Part shown: in pieces, positions 24,701-39,700 of the stretch
How the letters are laid out: every line of letters begins with the position of its first letter
Numbering within the stretch: position 1 is the first letter of the stretch
From: Brachypodius melanocephalos
Taxonomy: Eukaryota; Chordata; Aves; Passeriformes; Pycnonotidae
Reading direction: 5' to 3'
DNA length: 64,000 bases
Assembly: GCA_013398615.1 (NCBI GenBank)
Contig: VZSR01001459.1
Location: forward strand, 11,208,020 to 11,272,019
Made by a program: the position numbers and the translations under genes
The notes under the pieces: model-generated
Told to the model about the DNA's origin: nothing
What the model saw: only the letters and a program-made list of their open reading frames with translations
The model's database searches: none

Positions 24701-27700
24701 AGCTCTGTGCTGCAGGGAGCTGTGGGCCTGTACTAGCTGTGTGCCATACCTGCTGCACCCAGACTAGCTGCAGGTACTGCACAACTGCAGCACTCAGAGT
24801 CACCTTCACACCTCCACATGCAGAGAGACAAACCTTGCCACAGCCTAGAAACTCATCATTCTTTCCTTACCTACGACAGAGAGAACCAGCAGGATGCTGC
24901 AGATAACGATGGAGACAATGATGGCAGTCTCTCCTCCCCCAAGGTGCAGCATGGCAATTGTGTAGTTGAACTTTCCAACCTGGATCTGAGGAAGAAGAAG
25001 GGAGGAAAAACAGGAGCTGAGCAGCAGGTTGCCAAGGGGCTGGGAGCAGGGGGGGACACAGGGCAGCACCCAGCAGACCTTCACCCCAGGACTCACTGAG
25101 CGAGCTGGCACAGACTCCCAGGCTTTGTGGGAAAAAGGCTGGGCTGTGCCTTTCCCTGCCAGAGCCTGGGCACTCTGCGCATCTCCAGGGAGCCCAATTC
25201 CCTTCCTGTGCTCTGGGGGATGCCAAGGCCACACCCAGCAGTGATACTGCAGTGGTGCCCACCCCAGGGCCACCACAGGGCTCTGGTGGCAGAACTGCAT
25301 GCCCCATGGCCCCACTGTACCTGCAGCCCTTTCCTAGGCAGCCCAGGGCACCCTACAAGGCTGCCTGTGCTGCTCTTACTAGCAAATCACTTGCACTAAT
25401 CATCAGCTTCTTTATGGCTCTGAACAGCCTTTGGAGCCCTGCTGCACTCTTCTTTCTCCTCCAAAATCAGAACAGCTGTCACCCAGAAGACATAGGGTTA
25501 AGAAACTTTAAAGTCCTTGAAACACAAATAAACTAAGAGAATAAAAATAAATGAGACCATAGACGAGTAATGGTCTTGTGGCTAAAGCAGTGAAAGGGGT
25601 GTCAGAAGGTGCTGGCTCTGCTCCCAGCCCAAATTTCTTGTGACAACAAGCACAAACCACTAGAGCTCAGTCCTTGGGTCTCCTGATCTCCAGAAGGGAA
25701 GAGGCCAGCACACATCACAGGCTGGCAAGTTACTGGATGCCGTTTAGAAACAGCTCTTTGGGCCCTTGGGATGAAAGGATTCCACAGTATCATCTGATAA
25801 GGAAAACTCATGACCACACAAGGCTTTCGTTTCTGGAAATGTGAGTTTCACTTCTCCCAAGGAACAAGAAGTGAGAAAGTCTTGATAAGAAGCCCCCAAA
25901 CTTGAAATGAGGCAGGGAAAAGCTCCAATAACCTTATGATTTTTGATCAATCTTTTGATTAATCAAAATTAATCTTTGATTTCCTGTGTCATGGAACACC
26001 TCTGGGAAAGGTGCCCAGTGGGGTGACATTCCAGCAGCTCTCAGCCACTGGACCAAAGCAGGATCTTCTCACCACCTCCACCACCAGACACACACGGCTC
26101 CATCCTGAGGGAAATACAGCCCCAGCTCTAGGAGCATTGGTGGGGGCATGGCTGCTGCCAGTGGGAGGCTCCAGACGCTGAGAGCTTTGGTCTCTACCCT
26201 GGCACATTGTCCAAGAGCCATGGTGCCAGACAGGGACAGGAGTCACGGCACTGTAAGAGCACCTGGGCAGGTTCACTCAGCAGCTTCACATGCCCAGCCT
26301 CAGGATCTCCACTTTTTCCCTCTGAAATGCTGCAGTGAGGCAGCTCCTCAATGTGTTTTGTGGTTTTTTTCCCCCATCAGCTCAACCTTTTGCATTTTTC
26401 AGAGAAAAAAGTCCCATGGCTGCTGTTTAATTCAATGTTTAAACTGTTTGGTCATGAATAAAAATGGGCCTGAAGGTCTTGCCAAATCTCTCTTGTTTAG
26501 CTGGAGAGCTCTACTCAACGCTCAGTGTGACCCAGGCAAGGCCCCTGCACATGCCTGCCCTGTGCCACCAAAGCCAGCTCTCAGGTGTGATGAGGCAGTG
26601 GCCACTCGTGGAATGGCTGGCAGGTGAGGGTCCCAGCCACATCTGTAGGTTCAGTAAAGGTGCACAGGTATGAATATAAGCAGATTAATTAGCTGCACTT
26701 TCATTGCTGGTGCACTCTGAACAGCCTTGTGACATTTAGGGCTGGGTATCACTCTCCTGCTTCCTGGGGCCTTGCCCTGATTGGTTAATGTCACACCAAG
26801 ATTAGCAAACTCAAAAATTCCTTTTTTTTCCCACAAAGGGATTCCCCAGTTTCTCAGTTCTTACAAAAAAAAATTTTTTTAAAAATTACCCTGTTTAAAA
26901 TTCATGTCAAGATGACTCAAGAAATCCTGTTACTTCTGCATTCCCATGTTTCCAGTTTGCAATAGAATTTCATACGCCTCAGATTGTTGCCAGTAAACTG
27001 GACAACCCTGTTAGGGAATTGGAAGTGCATCCTTGTGCCTTTCTCCTGGGCAGCCCAACCCCACAGCTCCCTCCAGCTCTCCTTGCCCTCCCTGCCCGTG
27101 CCTCAGGCTCCCGTCCATCCCCTGCCAACACAGACCAGGGGAGGGCAGCCGGGCACCGAGGGGGAGGCATTTCCCTCCAGATACAAAGAGCCATGGTCAC
27201 ATCCCTGCATCACCATGGGCTGTGTCTGGCATGAAGGAAACTGAGGCAAGCACAGCAGGTCAGTCCAGCCCTCTGGAAAACAGGGCAGTAACAAAGGGTG
27301 GTGCATTTGCAGCCACAAAGAGAAAGAGCAGCCCTGAACGCTGAACTCTTTGCTGGGAGAAAGCAGCAGCCTGTGGAAGCCCTGAGTACTGCTCTCACCC
27401 CCCAGTCGCAGCAGGGACCCAGCTGGGTGAAGGCTGGACCCTCATGGCCACTCGTAGCCCTTCTGCTGCTGGGAGTAGAGCAGATGAGTTAAAGCTGTAA
27501 GGAAATCCCCAAACATATCTCATGAGGAGCAGAAAACCAGTGCAGGTGACAAAACCTCACACGCCTGGGACCTCATTGTGCCTTTCAGAACTGCCCAGCC
27601 TCCCCTGGGCACAGTGCAGGAACTCAGCTGGCAGCTGCTGGTACCCACAGCTTGGGGTGTGGCAGCCCCTCACCACAGCTCATCCCAAACCCCTGCATCC

Positions 27701-30700
27701 TGCCGACCAGCTGCCAGCACGGTGTGCCGTGTCCCCTCTGCCCCCCGTGCAGCCCCCAGCAGTGAGCTGGGCAGGTCCTTCCCAGCGGGGTCTGCAGTGG
27801 GACCCCTGTGCCCACACTCTGCACTCACCGTCACCGGCAGCTGCCTTTCCGAGGAGCTCAGCGACTCGTTGATGGAGCAGTGGATGACTTTGTCTGAAAC
27901 AATCTGGATCTCACATGAGATCAGGCCAATTTTCACCTGGTACTCATTGCTCTCCAGGCCCAGGCTGTCAGGCTCTTTCTAAAGACAGAAATAAAATCAG
28001 GATGTCAGGCTGCAGCACTGGAGTTAGAATTGCAATCCATCTTCCTGCTTTACTTTCCATATTCCCTGCTGTTTTGCAGACCTGGGAAGACTCCCTCACC
28101 AAGGACTTTTTTCCAGCACTCCACAGGAAAGCCAAAACCGGGCCATTCCCCATTTTCCTGTTTCCCATTCTTCACTCGGCATGGGGCATAGGATGAACAA
28201 GCCCCTCACGGAACCTGGAAAAATCTGCTTTTTTTCGGGCCTGCTGTGCACGGAAGATAAGGATGTAAGCGCCCATCTGGGAGCAGGGAAGGATGTACGA
28301 TGGAGGGGACAGCCAGGGGATGCGCCTGCAAAGCCTGAGAAAGGGGGAGCACATTTCTGGAGCACGTTGCAAACAATTAGGATATCCTGCAGCAAACAAT
28401 GGCCTTTGAATTACTATTGCTCATTGTTCAGGCCACTCAGCTTCTGCACCCCAACTTCCTTGTGAGCTGAGCTGAATTCAGTAGCCAAAAGAGAAGACTG
28501 AATGATCTGTTTGTGCAGGAATAAACACCTATTGTCAGGCTCTTCTGCAGCACCTGCCTGGTTTCAGGCCAGGGCATTGTAGTTCTTTTCCACACGTCCA
28601 GTATTTCATTTAGCCCCTTGCTACAACATCCTCCCCAGGCAGCTCTCTGGCATCGTGCCTCAGAAGGCATCCCCAGACCAGGCTGCACCTCCTGGGGCAG
28701 AGAGATGCAGAAGCTGCAAGCTGAGCCAAAATCACCTGCTCCTGCCTCTCCTGTTCCCACCCATCCCCTTCTCTCTCCTGTGTCTGTCAACATTCCAGTG
28801 CTGGAACTCAGGACTGTGGAGATGGCAGCACCCAGAGCGAAGCAGAGCTGTAACATCCACCCTCTTACGTGTATGACCAGCGTTAAGGGCTCGCCAGGAT
28901 GATGCTTGATCCACTTCTCCTTCTTGGCTGTGGAGAACTGGGGGTCAGCATAGTACCCCAGGCTGAACTTGCTGACATGCAGGGCCTCCTCGGGGTACAG
29001 CTCCTCATCCAGGGCCGAGCGCTCGTCTGTGTAGAGGCGCCCGTTGAGGTAGAAATCCACAGGGGCTGGCTTGGTCCCCACGGTGACGTTGGAGGCAGCT
29101 GGAGAGGGGCAGGTGATCGCTGTGTCAGTGTGAACCCTACAGCGCTGAAAGCAGGAGGGTAAGCATGTCAGAGCCCAGCACCACAAGTGCTCCCAGCCCA
29201 TCCACAGGCCAAGGCCCAGCTGCACCCCTTCTGGCAGCAGGGGTGCCACCAGGGCAGCCCTGCTCCACAGCCAGCCCAGACACCCACCGTGTGCTCCCTG
29301 CCGATGCCACGGACAGCCATGGACACGTTCTGCACCAGCCCAAAGCCTCGTCCTTCCAGGGTGATGATTCTGCCCCCGCTGTGAGAAGGGAAGAAACAGA
29401 GGGTGACTGCAGTGAACAGTACAGCAGTGGGATGTGATGGCTGGATCTTCCTCCTGTCATTTTCTTAGAGATGTTTCCAAGCTGCCTGAGCAGCAAATGT
29501 CTCAGCCAAAGTCTTGTTCCTACTTACAGCAGAGATCCACACAGCTACTGCAATATCAGGGAGGAAAGGAAGGAGGGAGGAATAGATGCTGCGGTGGAAA
29601 GCAGGGAGCCTCTTCCAGCATCAGTGGGCTGTCCCCCTTATCCCCACTGCCCAGAAGAGCAGCCTCTGCATGCCAGGGTATGGAGAGGGAAACATCCCTC
29701 ATCCTGCATCTTCCAGGATCAAGAGTAGATCAATTTAGATCGAAGTGTGAAAGTTGCTGTGTTCTGAATCTGCCTGTGGAGGGGGATGCAACATATGGGC
29801 CTCTCATTGTGCAGTCAACTAACAAGAATAATGAGCAGCCCCAATGTGCACAAGGCAGAGCAATGGCTGGAGAACCATCACCACTCATCTGCACCCTAGA
29901 TCAACCTTCCCCTTCCTCCACATCACATTTGACTTGTTTGGAGTACTTCCAGGAAACAGGCAAGACTCACAAGTCCCATTATCTGAAGAGCACTCCAGGC
30001 ACAGTGATTTTGGGCACAAGGCCCCAGGGTCCTGTGAAGTCTGGGGGTATCACGAGGAAGTTATGATCCAAGTTTCTAACTAGGAGCCTGTCACATCTGC
30101 AGACTAGTGTACAACTTTTGCATTGGCTTACATTTTGGTTATATGGATTATTTTATCAATACAAGAGAAATCAGATCCAGCTAATTTTTTACACAAGTTA
30201 TTGGTACCTCATGGTCAACAGCCCAGCAATGTGCTGAAGTAGCCGGGCTGCACGAGCCATGCCAGAGGCTGGAGGGAGCCTGCAGTTGCCACCCCTGCTC
30301 TCTGAAATTTGGGAACTGCTCTAAGTACCAAGGAAGCAGACTAAGGTGCCTGAGAAATAGCCCAGTGGTTTCCTTTTTGACTATGGGCAGGACATTCTGC
30401 CCTTGTCTCTTTTTAGACACTGCTCTCGCCACTCAGCAGTTGGAAGCCTGCGAGGGGCTGTGCCTGGCTGAGTCACGGCTCTGCCTTCCCCCTAACATTC
30501 CCACAGCCTGCAGCCTTGGCATTGTGCTTGGGAACAGAGAGGCAGCTTTGTTCCAAGGGGATCAGACCACCAGAGCCTGCTCGTGCTTGCCCCTGGGCGT
30601 GCTGCTTTCAGCGATGTCTTGCCGGCACAGCCGCTGACCTCCCAGATTTCCTACTCAGCCCTGGGTTTTTCAGGATCCAGAGGTGAGGAGGGTGGTATTT

Positions 30701-33700
30701 TAACACAGTATCCAAAGGAACAGAAGTCTGAGAACTCCACAGAGATGTGGAACTAAAAGCAATTCACTTTAAAAATTAAACATTGTGACCCCAGGGAAAG
30801 TTGAAATCCAAAATTACAAATCTCACCCTCCAGCAGTTCTACTGCCAAGAAAAATCCTCAGGGTCCCATAGAGCCCCCACCTGGGCCTCTCCAAAGCACT
30901 CACCAGGTGTGCACAGTGTAGTTACTAAGGCTGACATTTTTCCACTCCTAAATGCATCATAACAAGCTATGGACAGTCTTGGTGCGTGAGACCTCTTCTA
31001 CTCCCGTGCTGGGGTTACCCTGGAGCACCCCAAGAGCAAGATAAGGCACCCTCTGTACCGGTCCAGCCCAGGGCTGAGGCGCCCTTTCCTCCTGGCAGGA
31101 CCCTCTCCCGACCCTCTCCCACCCGGACCGACCGCCTCTTCCACGGGCTGTCTCAGCTAGGGCAGGATCTCACCTGATCTGGCTCTTTTTGGGGTTGATG
31201 TCTGATATAACCGGGTTCTTCTCATACTTGAAGGTGATGTTGTGGCTGGCACAAGACTTGTTCTCGAACTGCACGCAGATGGGCACAGCGGCGGTGAGCT
31301 CTGCGGCAGGCACGGTGCAGGTGATGGTGCTGTCGGTGCGGCTGCGTCAGGACAGCAGGGGTCAGCTGCAGGCAGCCAGCGGCTGGAGTCTGCCCTGAGC
31401 ACCCCCTGACAGATGACAAGGAGCTTCCAGTGACATTCCAACGACCTGTTCCTCCAGGCCTGCTAACAGGCAGCTCCCAGCCCACACCACCCCGGCTCCT
31501 GGGCCAGTTTCCCGTGCAGATGGAGGGGCGGGCAGGCAGGGGGATGCCATGCCAGTGGTGCCCCCCATCAAAACCCTCGCTCTGTCTGACTTCTTGGAGG
31601 ACAACACCAGCCTTCCTAAGGCTTTGGCTCTCGTCACTCCAGTGCTAGCCCTCAGCCCTGCTCCCACCTGAGGTCCGTGCATTGCTTGGAGGAGTTGACG
31701 AGGACACGGAGCTCTGAGCCAACATCCAGCCTGCTGCCTCTGATAGTCACTCTTGTTCCTCCTGCCTTTGGGCCATTTGGAGGAGCTATGGACTGCACCA
31801 CGGGAAGCTAAAAACAAAGGGGAAATCCGTTTTCTAGCCTGGTAAATCTACAGCTGGATATTCCACACTGTACATGGGAATTGATTCAGAACTTTGAGTA
31901 AGTGTCCCAGCACTGAGGCTCAAACAGCAGCACAGCAAAAGCTTTTGCTGGCAAGGTTTCAGAACAAGAGAAGTGGTACAAACACTAAGGAATATGATCA
32001 TATAAAGCCTCCGTGACTCTCAGTGGTCCCTAAGTACTGGCTGCAAATGAAACATGGGGGCAAATGGGAGCCCAGGATCCCACCATTCCCTTCAGATTTT
32101 CAGGAGGAGGTCCAGAGCCAGTGACAGCACAAGGTCCATCAATAAAAGGAAATTTCTCACTCATTCTCTCCCTCACCATCTCACCCCTTCCAGATTCATG
32201 TTCTCCTAAATTCAAGGATAATGTTAAAGCCCTACTGGATGATGGCCTTGAGATGGGTAAAACGGCCACCTGGGTTTAGATAATTGAATATCAGACCCCT
32301 GCTAAGGAAGCTTCAAATCTGCATCTCTTGAGGCAACAGGAACTGAGGGGGAAGTTACTTTGCCTCTTGCCATTTGCAGCAGAAATTAGCGTGCATGTTA
32401 TCTGTGTTTGCAGCCCCTGGATATCTTCCTGAGATTCATGAGCTGGAGGCTTTGATAACTCACATGGCGCTGAGCCCTCTTGTCTGCTCACAGGCACCCC
32501 AGGAGAGGCTGCTGGCAACATCCCTCCTCCATTTGAGCAGGACAACCAGGGCAGAGCAAATCACGCTCTCAAGACCCTTCCATAGGCCACTGGTGACTCC
32601 CTCTCAGACAGACCCATGGGGGCTGGTCCCGCTCACCCCCAGCCCATCCCTCACTCATGCAGCTGAGCCTGCTGTTAATGCCTTGCCTGGCAGTGTCTGC
32701 CACACAAACCCATGGATTAACATCTACCCTTGCCCTTGTCCTACATTCAGATGGCTTCACTCCTCTACAGCCATTTCCTCTATTGGTTCTGACTACCACC
32801 TACTTCCACCACATCCGTTTTGCTAATTTATATTTGTATCTCTTTGCTATGTCTCTAATTTCTTTTATATCTCTGGATGTCTGCAGGCAGCTGTCTCCTG
32901 CTCTTGGCCCCTAACCCACATATTCATAAGTGCAGCTACAGCATCAGCAGAGAGGATTATTCCTGTTCCCTAAAGCCCTTCCCCTTAGCCAGAGCCAGGG
33001 GCTGCTGCTTTTGGTGCACTGCCAGGACCAATCATCTCCATCGCAGCTTTGGCAAATCCAGCTCAGCCACAGCCTGCTATCACGTCCTAAAGAAGCCTCT
33101 CTCTCCTCCTCAGCACAATTACAGCTGAATTCTGTCCCTTCTAGGCATGTATAATGGGGACTTTGAAAGATGTAGCACACAAACAATATCTGGTATTTCA
33201 TGAAGTACCTTCTTTGGAAGGGCAGTTACGAAAGTCTTTTAAACTTTTTCAGGCAAACTCTACAGTGCCCAAGCTCAGGTCTCACCAAGGGCAGCCTTGC
33301 AGAGTGTAGGCTACTCCATTTGCATGCCATCAGACGTGAGAGGAGAACCAAGAAAACAAGAGTGTTGCTTGGTCTGCAAATGGTGTGAAAGCTACTTTCA
33401 GTGTGACACACCTCCATCATGCAGTGTCCCTCCCCAGCTCACGTGCACAAGGCAGGGCACTCTCTCATATTTGCTCCGGGCTTTGCTAAGACAAACAAGA
33501 GAGATAAACAGAGACAGACAGAGACAGCAGCTTTCTGTTGTGCCACCCAAGCAGGAACAGCTCCTCTCTCACTCCAGGGATGGACCTGCTCCCTAAGCTC
33601 GCTCAGGAGCTGCCAGCACAGGGCTGCCATGGACCCAGGCTGAGGTCAGGGACTGGCTTTGTTCACCAATGGTGTTTCCACAGGTGTTTCCTGAGAGGCT

Positions 33701-36700
33701 TTTCCTCGCCTGTTAAGGGCTGGTGAAGGAGCTGCCCAGCCCTGTTCCACTCTCTGGCCCCTCTCCCTGCAGTGGGGGATGTGCCAGCTCAGCACACACA
33801 TCCTGAGAATCCCCAAACCAAGGGACTCTCACTGGTCTCTTGTCGTAGCCACCACTGGCACCTTAATCCACTCCCAACTGCTGGATCAGGGGCCCTTGGG
33901 ATGTGAACCTGGACACCCGGAAACTCTGGAAACAGGATTTAAGAACTCCTGCTGAGCCTGGCCTGACAGTGCCATCACCTCACCATCCTCTCCAGTGTCA
34001 GGTCTGGCTCTGCTGGGTGCTGGGGTGTGCCCTGCCTGTGCTGGCTGCGTGCTGCCAACTCCCTGAACTAAACACCCAATCTGTCATTGGCTACAGCTGG
34101 GGGAATCACACTCCATGATCTGCCCCAAATTTCTCACAATGGCCACCAGGAATCAAAGTGTTTTCTGGGGCTCCAAGTCTCCTCCTAGGCCAGCAACTTG
34201 CAGCACAGGCTGTCCTGCTCCAGCTGAAGCTGCAGCAGGAAGCTCCAAGCACTCCACGTGCCCTCGGCACCCACCCAGCATGGCCGCCCATGAATACTGT
34301 CCAAGAACGAAGTTCACGTAGGGAAGAGAAAAAGTGCATGGATTTCTCTCAGGTTTATAAAGATGAAAGCTATCTTTGTGAGACAGCACAGCACAAAGTT
34401 ATAAAGGGCTTTTCATTGCACAGTGACATGGGGTTAGCTTCAGTCTAATCCCCACACATCATTTCATGCAAAAACTCATACAACCTCTGCAGCAAAAATA
34501 TCAGTTCTAAATAATGTGAGTTAATGGAATGTAACTTACACAGCACAAAGGAGCTTCACAAGTCTCAAAAAATCTCACAGGTTGTATCAGCACTTCAGCA
34601 AAAGAGGTAGAAGAAAACTGAGTTCCTTTTCATAGCAGGAGAGTAGTCAGTAGAGCTGGGATGAGATAGACCCCCACAGGAGCTGAGTCTGGGAGCGTGG
34701 CTGTGCTGCCAGCATCCTGCTGTGGTCCTGCCACACCCCACACAGGTAACCACAGGGGAGGTGACACCTCAGTGGCTCCTCAAGGACCACAAGGGGTAGT
34801 TGTAGATCCTGTTTCTCAACCAGCTGGAAAAGGCATGGGGAGCTGCACACTTGCTTTAAGGGGCACAGGAGTCACAAAAGGAACACTCAGGACACAGCCA
34901 CTCACCACATAGGAGTACCGTTCCCTGGACCTCCCTTCCCGGCTCACGTTAACCGTTACCACATCCGAAAACGCCTCTGGAGCCTCCCCGGTCTGGCACA
35001 CGACCCTGTGGATGGATGGGGCAGATGGCAGCAGCATCAGAGAGGGACAGGCATGGGCCAGGGACATGCAGGGGTCGTGGTGCCTCCTCCCCAGCTCCCA
35101 CTCACGTCTCAGAGACGATGTATCTGTGTGGCAGCGGGGCGCAGTGCACGCTGCCCACGCGGACGGCGCCCAGGACATCGCTGAAGCGGCGGCCCAGGTT
35201 CCTCCCGTGGATGGTCAGCAGCGTGCCCCCCTCCAGAGGCCCTCGCAGCGGCTCGATCTGCAGCACCAAGGGGCAGGTCATAAAGTCAGAGCACCACAGC
35301 ATCCCAGAATGGTTTGGGTTGGAAGAGACCTCAAAGATCATCTAGTGCCAATGCCCATGCCATTGGCAGGCACACCCTCCACTAGACCAGGTCAGGGGAG
35401 AACCAGGAGCTTCTGGCCTTCATCCCTGAGCCAATCCCAGTGCCCAAGCACCACCTGAGCCCTGTGAAGCAGACAGAATCACTCTTCACACTCCTGCTTG
35501 CCCAGTGCACCCACACCACAGTCTCCTTGCTCTGGCTTGGCAGAGGAGAAACCCTCACACTTCTCTGCTGTGCTGGGCAGTGGGGTTTGGTAAAGGATCA
35601 CTTCAGCTGCAAACACATCTGGGAAGAAACATGCTTTCTTCCACACACCAGCTTTGAACCCACTCTTACACCACTCTTCCTGACAGCTGCTGCCCCCAGC
35701 GCTGTGAAGAGACAGAGTACTGGTTGTGACAACATCCCAGTGCTGTGAGAGAACAGGGTACCGGCCACGATTGTGCTGCTGTTGTTTTTCCCACTAACAT
35801 GATGAAGTCTGGATCCTATCACTAGCACGATGTCCTTGGCACCAGGTGACTCGACAGTACAGAAAGTCAGTGAATAATCCAGTGTGGGTCCTGACCCCAT
35901 CCTGTGCCAGGGACAACGTGCAAATCCTCCTCTGCTCCAGGAGGGACAGGGCAGCCAGTCCTAGCCTTCGGCACCACCCCACCACACCCGACCCCACCCC
36001 ACCCCATGTCACACCACGAGCACCCTCCATGCTGCCTTCGGGTCTTACCTTCCGAATCTCAGGAGGTGGGCAGACTTCGGGGACCTGTGGAGGCTCGGTT
36101 TGCAGCCTGCAGCTGGAGCTGCTCTCACTCCAGAGGCAGCGGTGCCCCAGGTCCTCCCTCCCCAAGCACTGGGAGCAGTCGGCGCTGCCGGTCGCACAGT
36201 TGTACACCTCCACTGAACCATCAGAGACAACAGACAGCGTGAGCTCCAGGCCTGAGGCTCTCACAGCTTTGCTTAGCCTAAGGCACTCAAACACACACGG
36301 CCCACCGCTCCCACCACCTGCCAGCTACAGTAATCCCAGTAAAATCTGAAATGCAGTGGAGGAGTAGAGCAGTCTGCACACACACTGAGATGAGGCAGCA
36401 CTTGGCTACTGTCCTGCAGATTTCCTAGGGGGCCTGGGCACTTGTTCACATTATAATATAGTTTAGCACTTTCTTTTCCTTTTTCTTCCCCTTGAAAAAC
36501 AAGCAACACCCAAACTTGGAACTTTTTGTCAATTTACGCTAAATGTTTCCGAGTCTCAGCATCCACATGGGAAGCTGCTTGGCAAAGTTGGCTCCATCCT
36601 GCCAGGAGAGTGATGACGTTGCTTCCACGCTGACAAAAATGGGGTGGTTTGTGCTTTGTACAGTGTTTACAGTTCTTTTCTTCCCCCTGTGACCACAGAC

Positions 36701-39700
36701 CCCTTTCATAGACTTCTTCTCCCTTCAGATCTGCTCAGCTCAGCTTTTATGTGTTTTTCTTATATTGCCTTCATATCTCCATTAGCTGGTGACCTGGGTT
36801 ACATTTCTCTTCCTTTCCTCAAGACTTCTGCCACTGGAATGTGGATATCCACGGAGGTAGTAGTCAGAAATGCTCAGGAAACATGGCTTTCACACCCGTT
36901 TCCCCACAGGAGACTTTGCAGGAGCACACAGAACACAGAAACAAACACATTTGGTGCTTCTGCTCACAGGAGCATCCTAAGGCACTTCATGAGCAACTAA
37001 GGAGTCCCTCAGCCTCAACACTGCTGTGCTGTACTAATCATCTAAACCTCATCAGCACCAACACTCTGCCTGTACCGTGCTAAGGAAACATCACTGGTAT
37101 TAAGGATCTCTCTTATTCTCCACAAAGGAAAAAGCTTATTCCATGTCATCCGTAGTTCCCCCAGGGAGTTACACTGGGTGGTTTTCCAACCAATAGCAGA
37201 GCTTGTATTCCTTCAATGGACTATCAAAACAGAGTGTACAATAAAAGCTAATAAATACTGAAATAATAAACACTAACATCAGTCATTTCATTGAAGACAC
37301 TATAAAAGATGCCCATGTTTGTCTGGCAGATTTCTGATGCAAGGCAGTCTCTCTAAAGTGACTCACACCAGCCTGAGCAAGGCGAGGAGGAGCCAGAGCA
37401 GCCTCACAGCCCCGTGGGAACTCCAAATATTCTGGCCAGTTCTGATGGATGCAAATATGGCCTATGTAAACGAGCTCCTTCTCCATGCAGGAGGAGGGGA
37501 ATTCCACCACGCTTTTTCTGCTGTGGTTGCTGCTCCCAGCACTACACACACAGAGAACTGAGTCTTCTACACAGCCAAAACCCAATGTCCCACCCCCCTC
37601 CTCAGGGTTACCACTGTATTGCAAAATTACACCCTCTTCTTTCTGCAGAGAAACCAGATCTTGTGGCTGCCCATGCTGGTATTTCCAGGTATTTTCACAT
37701 TGCAAGATAATCCTCCTCCATTCACGGGGATTTTCATGGGGAAACCTTTCCATCCCGGTCACTGGTTGTTTGCACTCGTGTCTTTCTCCCTGTCACAGCT
37801 GTCCTCTAAAGGAAAGCTCTCTTTGGGCTCTCCTTCCCCTCTGCACCTCAGATAAATGAGCCCCTTCTGCCACAGCAGCTGACACTGTTGAGGCAAGGGG
37901 CCTTGAGAATGCTGCCCCAGGCAGAGCCCTGGGCAAGGGGCACTGCCAAGCCTTGGGGCACAGAGCGTGGCAGCTGCTGTGCCAGCCCAGCCCCACAGCC
38001 AATCCTGCTGGGCTCATCCCGCCTGGATACCTTCTCTGAGACTGACTCATTTCCAGCCTGCCTGCCTGCCTTTCTCACTTTGCTGATGTAGCAAGGGCTT
38101 TTTTGAGAATCCAGCCATTCTTTGCAGAGACAGTGAACAGGCCAGGGGTGAAATGTGCTTACACATTTTATTCCTCCTCGGCAGAGGAAGCAAAAAGAAG
38201 GACTCAATTTTCACAGCGTGTGGAACCTTGATGCCATGCTCCTGTGAGAGCTGAGGGAAGAGCCCTGTCCCATTCCCATTCCTCTCCAGCCCACAGCCCT
38301 GCTGTGACTGAGAGCATCAGGCACCCTGTGCCATGCACCACTGGCAGGTGAGACCTGCCTGCACTTCTGGGCAGGGCTTGACTTCGGCTGTCTGTGACAA
38401 GGATGTCTTGAGGTGCCAGTCTGGGCTCTGGGCTCACGTTCAGGGGGGTGACTCTGGTTAAATACACTTTCTGCATGTGCCTGAGAGCAGGAACTGCACT
38501 GAGCCCACTGCAGCCATGGTCTCTCTCCAGCAGCCATAAACTTTGCCCAGGTTTGAGAGTCATTGAAACCAACCAGATGAGAGGAGCACAAAAATATTTT
38601 CAACTCAGACCTGTCATCATCTCTGGACTGTCGATAAATCTGTCTGGTTTGTCCTTCAGCTGGAGGTTCACTGGGAAGTGATGGCTTTTTTCTGATGTGT
38701 GGAGCTGCACACAAACAAACAAACAAAAACTTACAAAACTTAGTAAAATAGGAGGTTACAGACACACATTACATGGATGGACCTTTCTTGTGAGGCTTTT
38801 TTGACCACTGCTCCTCCACACACAAGGGTCTTATCTTTAGCAGAAGAAGTGGGACAGCTGTTTTGTTTTAATCATTTTGCTCAAGTCCCAGTAAAGGGCA
38901 CCAGGACACAGTGCATATCGTGGTGAGCACAGAGCCCTGGGCTGCCGCTATTTTTAGCAGAAATGGACAGGAAAACGAGCAGCCTGGCCTGTCTGTACAT
39001 TCTCAGTGTGGGACTGTGACACAGGTGACGTGATGGGAAAGTGCTCTTCTCCAGCTTCCACTTGCAGTATTCCTACTGGAGAAAGCCCAAATGTTTGCTG
39101 CATTCTGCAGGCGATGTTTGCCCTTCGACAACTGCACACTGCTTTCCAGTGAGCATCACAGCATTTTCTCAGGCCAATTCCTTGTTCAAAATAAAGGTTA
39201 CAGAAACAGCAACCCTGAAAGGTGGCCAAATTTTTTACCTGAACTGAACTCTTTCCATTTAGAAAGGTAAACAAGCAGTTCTTTCCCAAGGCCCAGGGGA
39301 GCAGGGGCCAAAGCCACTGCAGATCCCCACGGAGCTGGAACACAGAACTGGTGACATGTGTGTGCCCTGCCAGCATCAGCACACACAGAGAGCCCAGAGG
39401 GGCAAATGCAGGAGTGAGAGATGGAGGGAAGAGAGCAAGTGGTGTCCCACTGCCAGGTGGGAGGCTGGGGGTGAGATCCTGCCTGCCCTGGGACCTGAAA
39501 CTCAGACTGGGGGAAGCAGGGCTGGCAGGCTCCCTCCTCGACTCACCAGCACATGTACACACTCCACGGCAGAGGAGTTCACCCACCGGGCTTCAAATGT
39601 CCTGTCTGTCCCAAAATGGCACTCCAGAGCTGTCTCCTAGGAGAGGGAAGACAAGGACAGAATGGCTGCAACAATTCTTTTGTGCAGTTCTCTGTCTGCC

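Noticed and set aside
28437..29249. 270-codon minus-strand open frame
   Set aside because: Only 28869-29144 is coding (exon 18); the rest is read-through into introns 17 and 18.
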